Source: CAMAVH01 sp964628235 | Lineage (GTDB): Bacteria > Pseudomonadota > Alphaproteobacteria > SMXQ01 | DNA: 64,000 nt | Reading direction: 5' to 3' | Assembly (NCBI GenBank): GCA_964628235.1 | Contig: CAZVLU010000012.1 | Span: 12,848 to 76,847 of the forward strand | In this document: piece by piece, positions 35,699 through 44,242 of the stretch | Layout: each line of letters starts with the position of its first letter | Numbering within the stretch: position 1 is the first letter of the stretch | Made by a program: the position numbers and the translations under genes | The notes under the pieces: model-generated | Database searches by the model: none | Seen by the model: only the letters and a program-made list of their open reading frames with translations | Told to the model about the DNA's origin: nothing

Positions 35699-36610
35699 TT
35701 ATTCGTCCATCGCCTTACACTGCTCGATTAGACAGGTGCGCAACCAACGGTGACCGGCATCACGATTGGCGCTGTACGACCAGTAAGCATCGATATTCAT
35801 TTTCTCGGTCGGAAAGGGCGGCTTAAAAATGCGAAGCGGGGCCATCTTCTGAAAATAAGTCGCGAGGCGCCTGGGGATTAAAGAGATTCTCTGGCTGTTC
35901 GCTACCAAGAATGGCAACAGCAGAAAGCTCGTTACAGTGACCGCATCATCGGCCTCGACCTTGTTGCGACTTTCCTGCATATCGGCAAAGGTCATGCGAT
36001 TGATGTTCTCGAGTTTAACCCGTACGTGCCGAAGCGATTGGTAAGTGTCTAAATCCAGTTCATCGCCGATGGCACGGTTCATTTTTCCGGCGATCACAAC
36101 GAGCCCATCTTCGAAAAGTGGCTCACAACAAAGGTCAGATTCTGCGAATGTTCCTCGGACCACGATCGCAAGATCCAAGCGGTTTGATCTCAGCTTCGCA
36201 GCCTTCTCGTCAGTGTCCCAGGTGACCTGAACACTGACACTTGGTGCCACATTCTCAAGTTCGCCGAGTAAGCGAGGAATTAACAAAAAGGCCATGTGAT
36301 CGCCGGTGCCAATGCGAAACCGTCTAGAGGATGTCGTGAAATCAAATGTCGATTCACCCAGCAAATTGTCGATCAATCCAAGAATTTCGCTGAGCGGTTC
36401 GGCCAAAGCCTGTGCGTGATAGGTGAGCATCATTTCACGTCCCGATTGGACGAGAAGCTGATCGGATAATTGCGCACGAAGACGATTTAAAGAATGGCTC
36501 ATTGCGGACTGACTGATACCCATTTCTTGCCCAGCCTTGGTTAGGTTGCGGTGCCGCAAGAGCGCATCAAGGATAGGTAAAAGGTTGAGATCATATCGGC
36601 GCAGGCTCAT
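35699..36610 (-). CDS. LysR-family transcriptional regulator
   Basis: Regulator of 303 aa. The N-terminal winged HTH reads LRRYDLNLLPILDALLRHRN, LTKAGQEMGISQSAMSHSLN, then RLRAQLSDQLLV. An effector-binding domain covers about residues 90-300. The DLNLLPILDALL opening is that of the NodD/NahR-like branch. It is divergent from the SDR-Rieske genes, with about 110 bases between, and convergent with the SnoaL gene, the usual place for a LysR activator of the adjacent catabolic operon. The intergenic region holds an ATCGAT core but no clear T-N11-A box that I would call. Confidence 0.92.
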   Translation of the reverse strand: MSLRRYDLNLLPILDALLRHRNLTKAGQEMGISQSAMSHSLNRLRAQLSDQLLVQSGREMMLTYHAQALAEPLSEILGLIDNLLGESTFDFTTSSRRFRIGTGDHMAFLLIPRLLGELENVAPSVSVQVTWDTDEKAAKLRSNRLDLAIVVRGTFAESDLCCEPLFEDGLVVIAGKMNRAIGDELDLDTYQSLRHVRVKLENINRMTFADMQESRNKVEADDAVTVTSFLLLPFLVANSQRISLIPRRLATYFQKMAPLRIFKPPFPTEKMNIDAYWSYSANRDAGHRWLRTCLIEQCKAMDE

Positions 36611-36722
36611 CGAACATCTCCAGCAGGGCGGCCATTGATGGCAAGTATGAAAGCTATCGATTTTGCGGAATAGTGCAACGCTCCTAGCCTATACCCCAGA
36701 ACATTCGCAATGGGACTTACAA

Positions 36723-37514
36723 GTGGTGGGTAATCGAAAACTAGAAGGTAAGGTCGCACTGATTACGGCGGGGGGGGCCGGCATCGGGCGAAGTATTGCG
36801 CTCGAATGGATGAAGCGTGGCGGCCGCGTCATGATCACAGACGTTAAGGAGCAAGCAGCCCAGTCCGTCGCTGGTGAATTGGCAGACGCTAAAGACCGCG
36901 TGCATGCCGCAGTTCTTGACGTGCAAAATCTGGAGCAGATACGGACTGCCGTCACGAAGACCATTAAAATATTTGGCGGCATCGACGTTTTATTCAACGT
37001 CGCTGGCGTCAATGCGCCAAAGACTATCGAAGAAACCGAGGATGACGAGTGGCTCTCACTAATCGAGATTAATCTTACATCCGTCTACCGCTGTTCCAAA
37101 GCTGTCATTCCCGAGATGCGCAAGCGTGGCGGCGGGGCAATTGTCAACGTTGCGTCCGTCGCAGGTATCATCGGTGAAAAGCGCTGTGCGGCTTACAGTG
37201 CTAGCAAGGGCGGGGTCGTCCTTCTCACCAGAAATATGGCGATGGATTTTGCAAAGGATCACATCCGCGTCAATGCCTTATGTCCGGCAGGAACGCTCTC
37301 GCCGCGCATTCAGGAATACATGCGTGGCCACGAAGACCTGGAGGCGGAGAGCTTGGCTATGCGGCCGCTCAATCGCTACGCGGATCCCGATGAAATCGCG
37401 CAGCCGGCGGTCTTTCTTGCATCAGACGAGGCCTCCTACATCACAGGCACATCGTTGATTGTCGACGGTGGATTACTAGCGGGATTTCGTGTGCCAGTCT
37501 TTGAAAGAATGTAG
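36723..37514 (+). CDS. Short-chain dehydrogenase/reductase
   Basis: SDR of about 263 aa. The nucleotide motif is ALITAGGAGIGRSIALEWM, where Ala-Gly-Gly replaces the commoner TGG; it lies near residue 11 if translation starts at the GTG at 36723. NVAG follows (about 92), then NVASVAG and the catalytic YSASKGG (about 160). It ends in TGTSLIVDGGLLAG. A TTG at 36663 would add 20 residues without family similarity; GGGAC before the GTG supports the shorter form. Located in front of a Rieske oxygenase, it could be the dihydrodiol dehydrogenase of the pair (inference). Confidence 0.85.
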   Translation: MVGNRKLEGKVALITAGGAGIGRSIALEWMKRGGRVMITDVKEQAAQSVAGELADAKDRVHAAVLDVQNLEQIRTAVTKTIKIFGGIDVLFNVAGVNAPKTIEETEDDEWLSLIEINLTSVYRCSKAVIPEMRKRGGGAIVNVASVAGIIGEKRCAAYSASKGGVVLLTRNMAMDFAKDHIRVNALCPAGTLSPRIQEYMRGHEDLEAESLAMRPLNRYADPDEIAQPAVFLASDEASYITGTSLIVDGGLLAGFRVPVFERM

Positions 37515-37523
37515 AGGTATCAG

Positions 37524-38699
37524 ATGACCATCCATTCAATTAGCTCATCTCGGATCTGGCCGGAAGATTATGCTGAAGTACCCAAAGAGGTGTTTCAGAA
37601 TGAGGAGCTTTATCAGCAAGAATTGAAGCAGATCTTCGGGGGTCCTGAATGGCATGCGGTTGCGCATATCGCCGAGATACCTAATCCAGGGGACTATAAA
37701 ACTTTTCGCCTGGGTGAGGCACCCATCTTGGTTGTGCGAGGTGATGATCAGATTGTTCGGGTCTTCGATAATTCGTGCCCTCATCGCGGCACACAACTCA
37801 AAACCGATAGCCGTGGACACGGGCAGGAAATCGAATGTCCGTATCATCGTTGGCTGTTTACCAACGCGGGATCTCTGTTGGCCGCGCCAAGCATGAATTG
37901 CTTTCCGGCCAAATTTCGCAAAGAAAATTACGGTCTGAAAGAAATCCGTTCGAAAGAACGCTTCGGGATCGTCTTTGTCACCCGTAGCCCCGACAGCCCT
38001 TCGATTGATAAATATCTGAGTGTGGTCGACTCCTACATTGCGCGCGCATTGGGAAACACGCCCCTGACCTTTCTCGGTTACCAGAAAGTCAAATTCTCGA
38101 CGAACTGGAAGGAGTATGGCGATCAGGAGGGGTACCATGCGCCGCTTTTGCATAAGGCGTTTTCGCTTCTGCGTTGGCAAGGTGGCAAGGGCACGCGCAG
38201 TGTGAGCGAGTATGGCCACCAAGCCGTCAATGCAGAGCTTCAACAAGCTCCAGATAACGGCTTCCTACGCGACATCTCACTCATCCGCGTCAAGATGCCC
38301 GGCGCTCTAACACGCTCCGTGGTGATCTCCTTGTTCCCGCTCACGACGGTGCTTCGACACCTTGATGTCATCACTGTCCGTTTTGCATTTCCAATTTCTG
38401 TTCATGCGACGGAAGTCCATTACGCCTATTTTTCAGAAAAGGATGAGGTGCCAGAGATGGTGACGCATCGTGTGCGCCAAGCCTCAAACCTGTTGGGGCC
38501 GAGTGGCTTTATTTCCCTCGAAGATGGCGCGGTGTTCAATCGGTTGCATGTGGGTTCGGCAACTGAAGGCGCGGTGACCTTTCAAAAGGGCGTGAATGGC
38601 CGCCTCGAGGCACCGTGTGAAATCGGACAAAACGATGAGCATGGCAACCTAGTGAAGTGGGAGCGCTACAGAGAGCTGATGGGGTTTCATCGTGAGTGA
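37524..38699 (+). CDS. Rieske ring-hydroxylating oxygenase alpha subunit
   Basis: Oxygenase large subunit of 391 aa. Rieske ligands are CPHRGTQL (about residue 86) and CPYHRWLF (about 107). The mononuclear iron site is in EYGDQEGYHAPLLHKAF (about 197-212), with two His and an Asp nearby. Its shape is the two-subunit type with a small partner, which follows with an 8-base overlap. GAGG lies 8 bases upstream, overlapping the end of the SDR gene. No reductase or ferredoxin gene is next to it, so it must use electron-transfer proteins from elsewhere, possibly the reductase at 2383. Confidence 0.92.
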   Translation: MTIHSISSSRIWPEDYAEVPKEVFQNEELYQQELKQIFGGPEWHAVAHIAEIPNPGDYKTFRLGEAPILVVRGDDQIVRVFDNSCPHRGTQLKTDSRGHGQEIECPYHRWLFTNAGSLLAAPSMNCFPAKFRKENYGLKEIRSKERFGIVFVTRSPDSPSIDKYLSVVDSYIARALGNTPLTFLGYQKVKFSTNWKEYGDQEGYHAPLLHKAFSLLRWQGGKGTRSVSEYGHQAVNAELQQAPDNGFLRDISLIRVKMPGALTRSVVISLFPLTTVLRHLDVITVRFAFPISVHATEVHYAYFSEKDEVPEMVTHRVRQASNLLGPSGFISLEDGAVFNRLHVGSATEGAVTFQKGVNGRLEAPCEIGQNDEHGNLVKWERYRELMGFHRE

Positions 38700-39174
38700 C
38701 ATTGAACTACTGAATGAAATCGACAGCCTGCAAACCAAGTATGTGCGGGCTCTCGATAAGCGTGATTGGGCGTCATGGTTGGACTGTTTCGATCCGCAAG
38801 ACGGTAGCTACATCTGCATTTCTCGAGAGAATGTCGAACAAAATATGCCGATCGCGTTGATGCTAGATGATTGCACAGCGCGTCTGCGGGACCGGGTTAC
38901 TTTTATCACCAAGGTCTGGACAGGGACTTACGAGGACTACGATACCCGACATTTCATTCAAAGACTTGAGCACACGAGTTCAGATTCGAAGCTTTACACG
39001 GTGCAGACGAATTTCTTGATCGCCTATACCGCTGCTAGCGGTGCATCGGAAGTCCTGGCGGCGGGTTGCTATGAGGATTTGATTCGTCTGAATCCGGAAG
39101 GACCCAAGTTCATTTCGAAACGCGCGATTCTCGATACCGTTAGTACCCCGCGCTACCTCGTTTATCCGATTTAA
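38692..39174 (+). CDS. Ring-hydroxylating oxygenase beta subunit-like / SnoaL-like protein
   Basis: Protein of 160 aa, the usual size for the small subunit. It starts at a GTG that overlaps the end of the alpha-subunit gene by 8 bases, a sign of coupled translation. It reads IDSLQTKYVRALDKRDWASW near the N-terminus, YDTRHFIQRLEHTS in the middle and KFISKRAILDTVSTPRYLVY at the end, all typical of the beta-subunit family. It is likely to form hexamers with the alpha subunit. The genes downstream are broken. Confidence 0.85.
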   Translation: MSDIELLNEIDSLQTKYVRALDKRDWASWLDCFDPQDGSYICISRENVEQNMPIALMLDDCTARLRDRVTFITKVWTGTYEDYDTRHFIQRLEHTSSDSKLYTVQTNFLIAYTAASGASEVLAAGCYEDLIRLNPEGPKFISKRAILDTVSTPRYLVYPI

Positions 39175-39442
39175 TGAGCGGTAAAAAATTAAACGCACGG
39201 TCAAGCGGACGTCCACAATCAGAACACATGGGAGTTATCCTCTGATGAATGTCTCGCTGAGCGAGGGCAACCGCACAGCATCGTGCTCACATCGACGACG
39301 CTGAAATCACCCATGGTTCGACTCGGGCCACCAATATCGCGCGGCTCAGCGGCCTTTCATGACAAGTCATGGGACTTGTTCGGAATGTATCTTGTCTTTG
39401 TGATCCGCAAGTCAAAATTTAAAAAACTGGAACTCCTGCACG

Positions 39443-39606
39443 GGCTACCTGCATATGGTCCACGAAGCTAGCGCCAATTCACTGGACGCTTGGGCCATGG
39501 GCCTCGGGGTGGCCGCCGAGGGGCTCGCCAGTCTAATCAATGTTGAACAAGACAAGCAGAGAAGGAAAAGCGCAAGGCCGAGAAGGAGCGATTGCAGAAG
39601 CTCCAG
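39443..39606 (+). pseudogene. Unrecognised gene fragment
   Basis: Inside the 417-base stretch after the oxygenase genes, one frame reads HMVHEASANSLDAWAMGLGV, continues AAEGLASLI, then slips to a neighbouring frame with EKEKRKAEKERLQKL. The amino-acid pattern looks like real coding sequence (an SLDAWAMGLGV-type helix and a charged coiled coil), but I do not recognise the family. No start codon with a ribosome-binding site is seen. The bases 39175-39442 before it show no gene. Confidence 0.35.
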
Positions 39607-39609
39607 CAC

Positions 39610-39925
39610 TTCATCGTCAAACCGGTCTCTATTGCGATCGAATCGCTGCTGAGATCAAAGGTCTTTGCTGATTTTCCAAAGCTCAAGCTGATCATTTGTC
39701 ACGGTGGTGGTGCAATTCCGTATCAGATCGGCCGATTTTTAGCTGAGCGCGCCAAGCGCAACGCGACGCCCTACGAGGAGAGCCTTCGTCAGCTTTATTT
39801 TGATACGTCACTCTATATCCAGGATGCGCTTGAAACGCTCTTTCGCTGGGCGACTCCCGACCGTTGCATGTTCGGCACAGAGCGCCCCGGAAGCGGTACT
39901 GCAAAAGACCCAAAAACTGGTAAAT
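39610..39925 (+). pseudogene. Amidohydrolase (ACMSD-like) fragment truncated by IS relic
   Basis: The frame reads LLRSKVFADFPKLKLIICHG, GGAIPYQIGRFLAERAKR, then YFDTSLYIQDAL and MFGTERPGSGTAKDPKTGK. These are the middle and late parts of metal-dependent amidohydrolases that act as decarboxylases or hydrolases on aromatic acids. Both ends are missing: the N-terminus joins unrelated sequence near 39610, and the C-terminus is cut at 39925 by the inverted repeat of an IS3-type relic. It probably once belonged to the Rieske operon. Confidence 0.7.
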
Positions 39926-39967
39926 TGATCTGCCCCCTTCATGGACCACTCTGAAGGGGGCAGATCA
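39926..39967. repeat. 16-bp inverted repeat, IS3-like end-to-end relic
   Basis: TGATCTGCCCCCTTCA at 39926-39941 is the exact reverse complement of 39952-39967, with ten bases between. TGATCTGCCCCC resembles the termini of some IS3-family elements, so this may be two ends left with almost no interior. It separates the amidohydrolase fragment from the IS6 fragment. Confidence 0.7.
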
Positions 39968-40302
39968 GTCGACAGCCCGCCACATGAACATGCGGCGGCC
40001 GTTGATGCGGACGACCATTTCATCGAGGTGCCAGACAGACCCGGGACGAGGACGGGTTCGACGAATATTCGCTGCAATGGCTCCGCCGAATTTCTCCGCC
40101 CAGCACCGGACCGTCTCATAGGAGACATCGATCCCACGCTCAGCGAGAATCTCCTCCACATCCCGCAAGCTCAGGGTGAATTTGAAGTATAGCCAAACGG
40201 CTTGGCGGATAACTTCGGGCGGGAAGCGGTGTCTTTTATAAGAGATGGATTTCATCCCACCAGCTTATACCAGAGACAAGTTGCGGTTAGACTGACAGCA
40301 CC
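39968..40302 (-). mobile_element. IS6-family element, N-terminal half only
   Basis: The right end reads GGTGCTGTCAGTCTAAC on the minus strand (ends at 40302). The transposase frame then gives MKSISYKRHRFPPEVIRQAV, LAERGIDVSYETVRCWAEKF, RPRPGSVWHLDEMVVRINGR and MFMWRAVD. It stops because the element is joined there to the IS3-like repeat. The HTH and first Asp region are present and the rest of the catalytic domain is lost. This copy supplies the reference N-terminus for the other relics. Confidence 0.82.
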
Positions 40303-40439
40303 GCCACGCACCCAGCCCACTTGTCTCTGCACAAGCGATGGCGCGCCAAGGGCGCGTAACAGGGGCGGCATTCCTGCTCATTCTCATTCTGCCGCTGTTC
40401 TTGCGCTCTGTCCTTGGGAGCTGTCGCGGCGAAATGACG

Positions 40440-40899
40440 GGCATTGTCAGTTTAACTGACGTGATCGCACGAGATATCCGACCTGAAATATACGCCTCTG
40501 TTGCGGCCGATATGAACCAGCCTTCCATGGCATTAGTCCGAAAGGCGCGAAGGACTCGTCGGGAAATCAGGTGACGCTCGACGTTGAAGAGATTGTAGAC
40601 GGCGACATGGGTGGCAACGAAGCGCTGGGCTTGCCCCTGAGACTTGAAGCGCTGCATCTTGCGCTCTCGCCGGCGTGCGCCGCCGAATTTCTCCGCCCAG
40701 CACTGGACGGTCTCGTAAGAGACGTCGATTCCACGCTCGGCGAGAATCTCACCCATATCCCGTAAACTCAGGGTGAATTTGAAGCACAACCAGACGGCTT
40801 GGCGGATGACTTCAGGCGGGAAGCGGTGTCTTTTATAAGAGATGGTTTTCGTCCCACCAGCTTATACCAGAGACAAGTTGAAGTTAGACTGACAGCACC
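40440..40899 (-). mobile_element. Internally deleted IS6 derivative (460 bp, MITE-like)
   Basis: The termini are GGCATTGTCAGTTTAAC at 40440 and the complement of GGTGCTGTCAGTCTAAC ending at 40899, 13 of 17 matching. The reading frame fuses the N-terminal part (SYETVQCWAEKFGGA) directly to the C-terminal part (RRRERKMQRFKSQGQ), deleting the whole first catalytic region. It cannot encode an active transposase but keeps both ends, so it could be moved in trans. The sequence 40303-40439 between the two IS6 pieces contains nothing I recognise. Confidence 0.75.
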
Positions 40900-40908
40900 G
40901 AACGGGAG

Positions 40909-42018
40909 ATGTCGATGCGCGTGCCGTATCTCGATTACAGGGTGCCGGACCCGGCAGAGCGGGCCCGTTATCTGGCGGCCATGGATGGCATTTTGCGCGA
41001 GGGCGATATCATCCTGGGCGGCGCCGTCGCGGAGCTGGAGGTCCGCCTGGCGGCCTATTGCGGCACGCGCTACGCCGTCGGCGTCGGGTCGGGCACCGAA
41101 GCGCTGGTGCTGGCGCTGCAAGCCCTCGGCATCGGCCCCGGCGACGAGGTCATCACCACATGCTGGTCTTATATCGGCACGGCCAATGCTATCGCGCTGA
41201 CCGGAGCGACGCCCGTGTTCGTCGATATCGGAGCCTACTACAATCTTGACCCGGCGCTTTTGGCGGAGGCGATCAGCCCACGCTGCAAGGCCATCATGCC
41301 GGTCCATTTTGCCGGACAGCTTTGCGACATGACAGAAATCTTCACCGTGGCGGCCCATCATGGCCTTCCGGTCATCGAGGACGCGGCGCAGGCCATCGGC
41401 GCCAGCAATCCGGACGGCCGTAAAGCCGGCAGCTTCGGCGTCATGGGCTGCCTTAGCCTTAATCCGATGAAAATTCTCAAAGCGTTCGGCGAAGGTGGCG
41501 TCGTGCTCACCAACGACGCGACGCTCCGTGACCGCCTGGCGGCCTTGCGCGACAACCGTTATGCCGAGGTCGGCGCCAGGATCGTGCCAGGTCATAACGG
41601 GCGCCTCGATACCATTCAGGCGGCCACGCTGCTGATCCGCTTCGAAGCGTTGGAGGCGACGATCGAGCGCCGCCGCGGGATCGCCGGGCGCTACACCGCC
41701 GCATTGGCGGATTTGATCGTGCCGCCGCGCCAATTGAATGGTTATCGCGACGTCTATTACAGCTACACGCTGCAAACTGACCGGCGCGATGCCTTGCAGG
41801 CCTGGTTGACCGAACAAGGGGTCGGCACAAGGATCCAATATGGCGAACTGATGCCGGACCAGCCGGCCTTTCGGACGGGAACCCTGGCCGCCTATGTCAA
41901 AGGCCGCGCGGCGACGGGCCGGGTTCTGTCGCTGCCCTGTTATGAGCAATTGACCGACGGACAAATCGATATGGTGATCTCGGCGGTGCAGGATTTTTTC
42001 ACGAGACCCAAGATTTAA
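40909..42018 (+). CDS. DegT/DnrJ/EryC1/StrS-family aminotransferase
   Basis: PLP-dependent sugar aminotransferase-type enzyme of 369 aa. Landmarks are the start region VPYLDYRVPD, YAVGVGSGTEALVLAL (about 58), DEVITTCWSYIGTANAI (about 80), the cofactor Asp in PVIEDAAQAIGA (about 155), the Schiff-base Lys in SLNPMKILKAFGEGG (about 183) and a C-terminal VLSLPCYEQLTDGQID. CGGGAG precedes the ATG, which lies only 10 bases from an IS6 end; another IS6 scar follows 17 bases after the stop. Its base composition is as GC-rich as the NRPS region, not the catabolic genes, which suggests a separate origin. It would make an amino sugar or similar amine. Confidence 0.92.
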   Translation: MSMRVPYLDYRVPDPAERARYLAAMDGILREGDIILGGAVAELEVRLAAYCGTRYAVGVGSGTEALVLALQALGIGPGDEVITTCWSYIGTANAIALTGATPVFVDIGAYYNLDPALLAEAISPRCKAIMPVHFAGQLCDMTEIFTVAAHHGLPVIEDAAQAIGASNPDGRKAGSFGVMGCLSLNPMKILKAFGEGGVVLTNDATLRDRLAALRDNRYAEVGARIVPGHNGRLDTIQAATLLIRFEALEATIERRRGIAGRYTAALADLIVPPRQLNGYRDVYYSYTLQTDRRDALQAWLTEQGVGTRIQYGELMPDQPAFRTGTLAAYVKGRAATGRVLSLPCYEQLTDGQIDMVISAVQDFFTRPKI

Positions 42019-42034
42019 GCGTTTTCTCGCGTGG

Positions 42035-42062
42035 GGGATTGTCAGGTTAGGCTGACAGCACC
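42035..42062. repeat. IS6 end-to-end scar
   Basis: Twenty-eight bases contain a left-type end (GGGATTGTCAGGTTA) directly followed by a right-type end (GGCTGACAGCACC). All internal IS6 sequence is gone. It lies just downstream of the aminotransferase gene and in the same orientation as the other IS6 relics. Confidence 0.65.
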
Positions 42063-42202
42063 GGGGCGACAGCGCGTGGTCGAAAAGTCGTGAAATTTTT
42101 CGGAGAAATTTCTTACGAGTATCAGAAAATGCGCACCAGCCTTGAACGACGATCGAGTTGCGTCAAAATTTGTCAATCGACTAATGATTGGGAGAATTGG
42201 CC

Positions 42203-43069
42203 ATGACGAACGTTGCAAAGTCATTCACGCTCCGCCCGCTCGGTGATGCTCTCGGTGTCGAGGTTCTGGGCCTAGACCTCAGTCAGCCGCTATCGGCGGA
42301 AGACTCTCGGGCGCTCAGCAAGGCGCTGGACGATCACACCGTGTTGCTTTTCCGCGACCAGCAGGTGAGCGAGGCAGAACAGATCAGGCTGGCAAATATC
42401 TTCGGCGAACCCTCTTTGCGTTCTCGACCCGAAAACATCGTCGCCGAGGAGAACGAATATTCCCGAGCGATCGGCCTGGTCACAAATATCCGGAAGAACG
42501 GCAAGCCGATAGGTTCGTTGCCCGATGGCGAGATGTGGTTTCACCATGACGGCTGCTTCATCGATGCGCCCTATCGGGCAACGATGCTATATGCCGTGCA
42601 GGTGCCCGTGATAGGCGGTCATACGCGGATACTCGACATGTATAAAGCCTACGAGATCCTGCCTGCTGACATCAAAAAGCGGCTCGAGGGGCGGACCTGC
42701 CTACATATTTTCGATTACAAGACCCTGACCAGCGCACCCGATCCCGATCAAGATCTCACTCCCGTCCGTCACGCCCGGCATCCGGCTGTAGTGCGCCATC
42801 CGAACAACGGCAGGAACGCTCTTTATATCAATCCGCTACTTACAGCCCGGATCGAAGGTTTGCCGAGGGATGAGAGCGACGAACTGATCCGCGATATTTG
42901 CAAGTTCACTGAGAACGACTCGTTGATCTACGAGCATGTATGGCGTCCCCGGGACTTGGTAATTTGGGATAATTGGGGGTCCTGCCATGCCCGAACCGAT
43001 TTCCCGTCCGACCAGATCCGCCTGCTTCGCCGCAGCATCGTCAAGGGGCAGCCGCTCGCAGCAGCCTAA
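42203..43069 (+). CDS. TauD/TfdA-family dioxygenase
   Basis: Fe(II)/2-oxoglutarate dioxygenase of 288 aa, related to the two in the TRAP block. It opens FTLRPLGDALGVEVLGLDLS. The iron site is MWFHHDGCFIDAPYRAT (H-x-D, about residue 112) and IWDNWGSCHARTDFP (distal His, about 262), followed by RLLRRSIVKG. GGGAG lies 8 bases before the ATG at 42203; a TTG five codons upstream is in frame. It is separated from the next gene by 272 bases with no recognised feature. It may act with the alpha/beta hydrolase, but no substrate can be named. Confidence 0.92.
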   Translation: MTNVAKSFTLRPLGDALGVEVLGLDLSQPLSAEDSRALSKALDDHTVLLFRDQQVSEAEQIRLANIFGEPSLRSRPENIVAEENEYSRAIGLVTNIRKNGKPIGSLPDGEMWFHHDGCFIDAPYRATMLYAVQVPVIGGHTRILDMYKAYEILPADIKKRLEGRTCLHIFDYKTLTSAPDPDQDLTPVRHARHPAVVRHPNNGRNALYINPLLTARIEGLPRDESDELIRDICKFTENDSLIYEHVWRPRDLVIWDNWGSCHARTDFPSDQIRLLRRSIVKGQPLAAA

Positions 43070-43341
43070 AGCATTCTGCGTTTAAAGCTCCTATATGGCC
43101 GCGGAGATTTCCGCGATGCAAAACGCGCAGGCGTTAGGGCGAAAAATTTCTATGGTCGGCCCGAAGAATGCTTGGCCTGTCCTATAGCGGACGCGTAGCC
43201 TGATATCAGCCGCCTGATCTGAACGAAACCTCAACGAGGTTCCGAATGACGGATTGGCGCGCTGCCAAGGCCTCATAGTGATTATCGGTGAGTAAGGCCG
43301 TCAGTTAATCAAAAGCGCGTCACAGAAATAAGGAGGGGGCA

Positions 43342-44199
43342 ATGCCAACGCAACGGCTCGGCACTGGCGTAGATATTTATTTCGAAAGCCATGGGAGCGG
43401 CGAGCCCCTCGTTCTCATTCCAGGCACCGGATTTGCCGGCAGCGTTTGGGATCCATTTCAGGTACCGGGCCTTTCCAAAAGTTTGCAGGTGATCACGTTC
43501 GACCCTCGGGGATGCGGCAGGTCTTCGGCGCCTGAGGGTTATTACACGATTGAACAGATGGCGTGCGATCTTGCTGCCTTGCTCGATCACCTCGGAATCG
43601 AATCGGCCCATGTACTTGGTCATTCGATGGGCGGCCGTATCGCAATAGCTTTTGCACTGGCTTATCCGGGCCGGGTCCGCAGTCTCGTTCTAGCCGCGGC
43701 TGGATCCGGGCCGGCCGCGCGTCCAGGAGAAGAGTGCGTGCCGGGTTTGCCATTTCGTATGGTCAACGAACTGGTCGAGATGGGTTTCGAAAAATTCGTG
43801 CGTACGGAGTTTTTCGATACCGCGACCTATTTCACGTCCGATTTTCTCAAGAACGAACCGGCCAAAGTTCAGGCGTTCTACGATCTGGCCTGGAAGCATC
43901 ACGCAAAATGGCGACCCTTCCTCCGCCTGATTATGGCGCGCCATAATTGGGAGGCGACGCATCGATTGGGCGAGATTCTCGCACCGACACTCGTCGTGGT
44001 CGGCGATAACGACGACGTTGGCAGCAATCATGTCAAACAGGCAGTTGCCTTGTCGGAACGCATCAGAAACGCCGAACGGTTCGTCATCAAGGGCCAATCT
44101 CACGGGTTCTTCTGGCAGGCCCCCGAACAAACAAATGCTTGGCTTATCGAATGGGTTGCCAAGCATGCGCAGGGCAAACAGCTTAAGGCAGCGGTTTAG
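43342..44199 (+). CDS. Alpha/beta hydrolase
   Basis: Hydrolase of 285 aa resembling enol-lactone hydrolases and C-C hydrolases of aromatic pathways. The oxyanion region is LVLIPGTGFAGSVWDPF (about 23-39), the nucleophile elbow is VLGHSMGGRIAI (Ser about 98), the acid lies in TLVVVGDNDDV (about 220), and the catalytic His is in IKGQSHGFFW (about 256). AGGAGGGGG is 3 bases before the ATG, an excellent ribosome-binding site. A Bug protein gene follows 43 bases later. Esters, lactones or ring-fission products are all possible substrates. Confidence 0.9.
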   Translation: MPTQRLGTGVDIYFESHGSGEPLVLIPGTGFAGSVWDPFQVPGLSKSLQVITFDPRGCGRSSAPEGYYTIEQMACDLAALLDHLGIESAHVLGHSMGGRIAIAFALAYPGRVRSLVLAAAGSGPAARPGEECVPGLPFRMVNELVEMGFEKFVRTEFFDTATYFTSDFLKNEPAKVQAFYDLAWKHHAKWRPFLRLIMARHNWEATHRLGEILAPTLVVVGDNDDVGSNHVKQAVALSERIRNAERFVIKGQSHGFFWQAPEQTNAWLIEWVAKHAQGKQLKAAV

Positions 44200-44242
44200 C
44201 CGGCTTTTGACCGATTGTGGCGATCAAACTGAGGGGACTCAC

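Noticed and set aside
36611..36722. Possible LysR-binding box between the divergent LysR and SDR genes
   Set aside because: An ATCGAT core is present but I could not place a convincing T-N11-A dyad; no site called.
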